Below are positions 60,674 through 64,000 of a DNA stretch of 64,000 nt, one piece after another (positions within the stretch are counted from its first letter, which is position 1; every line of letters begins with the position of its first letter). The translations under genes were made by a program, and so were the position numbers. The stretch is from Gramella sp. KN1008 (GTDB taxonomy: Bacteria; Bacteroidota; Bacteroidia; Flavobacteriales; Flavobacteriaceae): NCBI RefSeq assembly GCF_004332155.1, contig NZ_SJDV01000002.1, forward strand, positions 324,193 through 388,192, written 5' to 3'. The notes under the pieces are model-generated. The model was not told the origin of the DNA. It worked only from the letters and a program-made list of their open reading frames with translations, and did no database searches.

Positions 60674-63600
60674 TTAAAATTTTTGTCCGTTGTTGTCTTT
60701 CGAAGGAAAATTAATATACTCCGGAGCGAGGGATTTAGCCGATTCCTCTTCCTGTTCTTCAGCCGCCGACTTAACGATCTCTGTATTCACTATCTTCTGT
60801 AAAAGTTCTTTAAAGGTGTCGAAGTCTACCGAATAGGAAAGACCAACACCCTGGGTGAAACCTATTTCCTCCCCTATAAACTGGATATTGCTTTCGCGGT
60901 TGAATACCTTAGCCCGCAGGGTTCCGTCTTCATTTAGCAGAAAATCGATCTCTATATCTCCAATGATCACAGATTCTGTAATACCTCCGATAGGCACCCC
61001 AACCTGGCCATTGATTATAACCCTGTCTGAAATCTGCGTGGAAAGTGTAAGACCAAATCTATCTACGGTTTGCTGGTCGGGGGTTCTGTCTCCCTGTACA
61101 TAATTGACGCCCACCTGGAATTTACCGTCATCATCGGCAAAGATATCGTTCACTATACTCGATGCTCTTTCAGCCAGGGTTCCATAGATTGCGGCTCCCC
61201 GCAATCCAAATTCACTGTAAAATGTTCCCTGTGTAACCAGAAAGAGAGCCTGTAATTCCTTACTAGCACGATCATCTATCCTGTACTGAAGTTCTGATTT
61301 TACAGTAGAACTCGCATTAGGAAAATCTATATCGAAAGTGATATCTGGCTGTTCTATCTGCCCCTGAAGATTGATCACAACATCTACCGGGATCTTACGG
61401 TTGACCGATGGATTTTCGAGTAAAACTGCCGGATTGGCATTAAGAGAATATACAGCGCTCACATCCAGGCGCGCATCCATAGGATCTCCATCCCAGTTAA
61501 TACTACCACCAGACTCTACCGTGAATACCTTTTGAACGAGACCCGCATATTTAAAATTATACACACCCTCATATACCACAAAATCTCCCCACATATTGAA
61601 TTTACCGTTGGTATTGATCTCCAGCAGAAGGTTACCAGCACCACGCCCTCTAAGTGTACTGCCACTGGTTTTATCTACAACCACCTCTACCTCGGCGTCG
61701 TTCGTAATATCGAGATCAAAGATCATTTCTAATCCCTTAACCTCGGGAATTTCTATCTCCTGCCCAGCCAGACGAGCAGCTTTTTCTTCCGGGCTTAAAA
61801 AACGAATAAAAGAGTTGTCACCCACAGATTCCGTATCGCTCAACGGAATTTTGAACACCGTGCCTCTCTCCGTGGCCGCGGTCACATCTATCACCAGCTC
61901 ATCTGTAGGCCCTTCAATAGTGGCTTCCCCATCTATAAAGGCCGTTCCGTAATACAGAGCATCTTCATCGGCTTCGGTATCCAGCACCAGTATTCTGTTA
62001 GACCTGAGACCAAGATCCAAGAACCATTCGGAGAAATTGCGATGAGAAATGATCCCATCCAGCACTCCCCTGGTTTTATATTTTGTGTCTACTATCCCAA
62101 TATTATTAAAGACGAATTGTTGTTTGGTGAGATCTACACGTGCCTGATCCTGAAAATCTATATCAACATTAAGATAAGGAATACGTAAACCAGCCTGATT
62201 CAGTCTTAAATTACCTGAAAAATCGGGATTCTTATAATTACCCGTTACAAACGCCCGTCCTGTGGCAAAACCACGAATATCGGTAAGTACATCTGCTCCC
62301 AAAGGAGTAAAGATCCCCATATTTAACCGATTAAGGTTCACTTCCAGATCTATAGCCGGTTCAGCACCGCTAACATTTATATCACCTATGGCAGAAAGGG
62401 ATTCCATTCCTTCTTTCCGAATAACGCCATATACGGAATAATTGGTAAGATCTTCATTCCCATCAACATCCATCTTCAGATCCCCTAGAAGAATATCGTT
62501 CACTTTAAGCGAATCTATGGTCATATTCGTGTTAGGGAAATAGGCTCCATCCTCCTGCAACAGATCCAGATCGCCATTAAGGGTGCCGGCAAGATTGAGA
62601 CTATCAATCTCGGGTGTAATTTTTTCAATATCCACATTCACGAACTGCATCTTGAAATTCTTATATGTGGAGTCCCTCATTTGTCCGCTTAGCCTTATCT
62701 CTTCATTCTGATGGCTCATAACCAGAGAATCTATCTGCAGATCCCGGAACTTATTATCGAAGATAATCTTGTTGTTTTTATTACCCGATTCATTGAGATA
62801 CCAAACTTTCTCCTTAAACTTAAAATCTGAACGCTGGATTCCTACCACAGATTTACTGTTCTCATTGATCGTATGGAACAGGTTAAGGTTAAAAGCATCA
62901 TTATTGTTCTTCCCTCCCTGGAATTCAGATCGAATAAAGAGCGTATCTCTTTGGGTAACATTGATAAAGCTGAATTCAGAAAAATTATAAAGATCTGTAG
63001 CAACGCTGTCAGCTTCAAAGAAGGTGTTGTAAATAGGGTTGGTATTATCAACCTGAAGGTTCACCTCTTCCATCATGTTATCAAAAATGTCAATTCTGGG
63101 AGATCTGAAAGTGAGCTTGAATTCAGATTCATCAGATTCCACCCTTCCGCGGATAAAAGTATTGGGAGCCAGCTGAATTTCGGGGTAAAAAACCTCCACG
63201 ATCTGATTGTAAATATCAAAGTCGAATTCCATATACTGGTTGGTGGTGATCGTGCGCGGTTTATAGTTGGTATAAATGCTTCCCAGCGAATTCTGGAAAA
63301 GTGCCCCCACCTCTCTTATCTGGAAGATCCCCGTTACTTCACCGTTTATCACATCAGGTGACTTGATTGTGATAGTTCTAACCGGCCCTTCAAAAGTCGA
63401 AGAAATACTAAGATCGTCAAAATAATAGAGATCATCCTGATTCCTGTACGATGTATTCAAAAGAAGTATATCTCCAAAAGCGTCATCTATATTAGTCCCC
63501 TTCATGTTCATTATTACATCGCCTTTGAAAACAGAAATACTATCCCTGCTTACAAAATTCAGTTCATTAAGATCTGCATACTGTACTGAAGCCTCGAAAT

Positions 63601-64000
63601 CGTATACATTGATATCTTCAGAAACATCTACAAGCCCATTGAACTCCATCTGCAGATTAGGATCCCGTGATACGAAATAACCATTAAAAACAGGATTTCT
63701 AAGATTTCCTATAACCCGAATGTTGGAATAGGTATAATTGTTATACCGAATTTTGGAAATACTTCCTTTTAACTGGGTGTTGAGATGTTCCCTGTCAAAA
63801 CCACCTCCATCAAAATTTATATCAAAACTTGTCTTTCCAAACTGTTTATTATCGGTAAGCCGGCCAATATTAACATCCCGTAACACAAGTTTTCCCTTAT
63901 AGGTTGCCCTGGCCGAACTATTGAAATTGCGAAGTACAAAGTCGGCATCTGCCGAACCTATCTGACTCGTAAGATACACATCTGCATCCAACGAAGAACC
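60674..64000 (-). CDS. tamB: TamB/AsmA-like translocation-assembly protein, 5' end cut by window
   Basis: The open frame runs from 60674 to the end of the window, 1,108 codons plus one base. The N-terminus (signal/anchor) lies outside. The sequence is a very long series of AsmA-like beta-strand repeats. The C-terminal TamB domain includes VVINLQGQIEQPDITFDIDFP, YGTLAERASSIVNDIFADDDG and NREDSNIQFIGEEIG-like elements. TamB forms a periplasmic bridge that carries lipids or assists barrel assembly. It is a plausible partner of lptD and MlaD functions nearby. Confidence 0.85.
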   Translation of the reverse strand, partial: GSSLDADVYLTSQIGSADADFVLRNFNSSARATYKGKLVLRDVNIGRLTDNKQFGKTSFDINFDGGGFDREHLNTQLKGSISKIRYNNYTYSNIRVIGNLRNPVFNGYFVSRDPNLQMEFNGLVDVSEDINVYDFEASVQYADLNELNFVSRDSISVFKGDVIMNMKGTNIDDAFGDILLLNTSYRNQDDLYYFDDLSISSTFEGPVRTITIKSPDVINGEVTGIFQIREVGALFQNSLGSIYTNYKPRTITTNQYMEFDFDIYNQIVEVFYPEIQLAPNTFIRGRVESDESEFKLTFRSPRIDIFDNMMEEVNLQVDNTNPIYNTFFEADSVATDLYNFSEFSFINVTQRDTLFIRSEFQGGKNNNDAFNLNLFHTINENSKSVVGIQRSDFKFKEKVWYLNESGNKNNKIIFDNKFRDLQIDSLVMSHQNEEIRLSGQMRDSTYKNFKMQFVNVDIEKITPEIDSLNLAGTLNGDLDLLQEDGAYFPNTNMTIDSLKVNDILLGDLKMDVDGNEDLTNYSVYGVIRKEGMESLSAIGDINVSGAEPAIDLEVNLNRLNMGIFTPLGADVLTDIRGFATGRAFVTGNYKNPDFSGNLRLNQAGLRIPYLNVDIDFQDQARVDLTKQQFVFNNIGIVDTKYKTRGVLDGIISHRNFSEWFLDLGLRSNRILVLDTEADEDALYYGTAFIDGEATIEGPTDELVIDVTAATERGTVFKIPLSDTESVGDNSFIRFLSPEEKAARLAGQEIEIPEVKGLEMIFDLDITNDAEVEVVVDKTSGSTLRGRGAGNLLLEINTNGKFNMWGDFVVYEGVYNFKYAGLVQKVFTVESGGSINWDGDPMDARLDVSAVYSLNANPAVLLENPSVNRKIPVDVVINLQGQIEQPDITFDIDFPNASSTVKSELQYRIDDRASKELQALFLVTQGTFYSEFGLRGAAIYGTLAERASSIVNDIFADDDGKFQVGVNYVQGDRTPDQQTVDRFGLTLSTQISDRVIINGQVGVPIGGITESVIIGDIEIDFLLNEDGTLRAKVFNRESNIQFIGEEIGFTQGVGLSYSVDFDTFKELLQKIVNTEIVKSAAEEQEEESAKSLAPEYINFPSKDNNGQKF

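Overview
This window looks like a chromosomal segment of a marine-type Flavobacteriaceae (Bacteroidota), close to Gramella/Christiangramia or Zunongwangia. That placement is an inference from gene content. The supporting signs are AT-rich intergenic DNA with the Bacteroidota -7 promoter element TAnnTTTG, a secreted protein with a type IX secretion sorting domain, BshA for bacillithiol, a fused alpha/beta branched-chain 2-oxoacid dehydrogenase E1, an Aquifex-type aconitase, a GH3-serine hydrolase fusion, and LptD, TamB and MlaD envelope genes. I see no rRNA or tRNA genes, insertion sequences, integrases, prophage or CRISPR array.

Layout. 1-8.4 kb: truncated M20 amidohydrolase, a cupin-SDR-SDR operon, SRAP/YedK, MsrA, a long-chain-type acyl-CoA dehydrogenase, small unknowns, a guanine-deaminase-like enzyme and a short ribosome hibernation factor. 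8.4-12 kb: aconitase, a membrane protein and a metallo-beta-lactamase-fold protein that has lost its metal ligands. 12.1-18.3 kb (minus strand): the main accessory element, an eight-gene, tightly overlapping operon coding a flavoprotein, methyltransferase, type III polyketide synthase, FabL-like enoyl reductase, dehydratase, ketosynthase, acyl carrier protein and phosphopantetheinyl transferase. 18.3-22 kb: OmpA and lipocalin lipoproteins, a DUF1328 micro-protein and the fused E1. 22-28.2 kb: a 2OG oxygenase, SUI1 factor, DUF1835 protein, nucleoside phosphorylase, polyphosphate kinase and a cytosolic NMT1-like binding protein. 28.2-35.5 kb: AraC regulator, T9SS-exported thrombospondin-type-3 repeat protein, ScyD-like lipoprotein, and a DUF1080 plus Gfo/Idh/MocA pair that resembles a 3-keto-glycoside system. 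35.5-47 kb: Ung, MutS2, DCC protein, dicarboxylate symporter, chorismate synthase, a histidine kinase/response regulator pair, and an FAD/Fe-S dehydrogenase. 47-64 kb: a seven-gene envelope/redox run (amidase, MlaD, two Hdr-like Fe-S proteins, unknown, GH3-serine hydrolase, BshA) divergent from LptD, then RidA, MgsA, PfkA and a truncated TamB.

How the genes work together. The type III PKS operon appears to build its own ACP-bound acyl starter with a small type II fatty-acid-like set, condense it to a resorcinol or pyrone, then methylate and oxidise or reduce it. This resembles in logic the Streptomyces SrsABC alkylquinone pathway, but with a built-in starter supply. It is the best candidate here for a chemically uncharacterised system. 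The DUF1080/dehydrogenase pair and the secreted/lipoprotein genes before it suggest glycan processing at the envelope.
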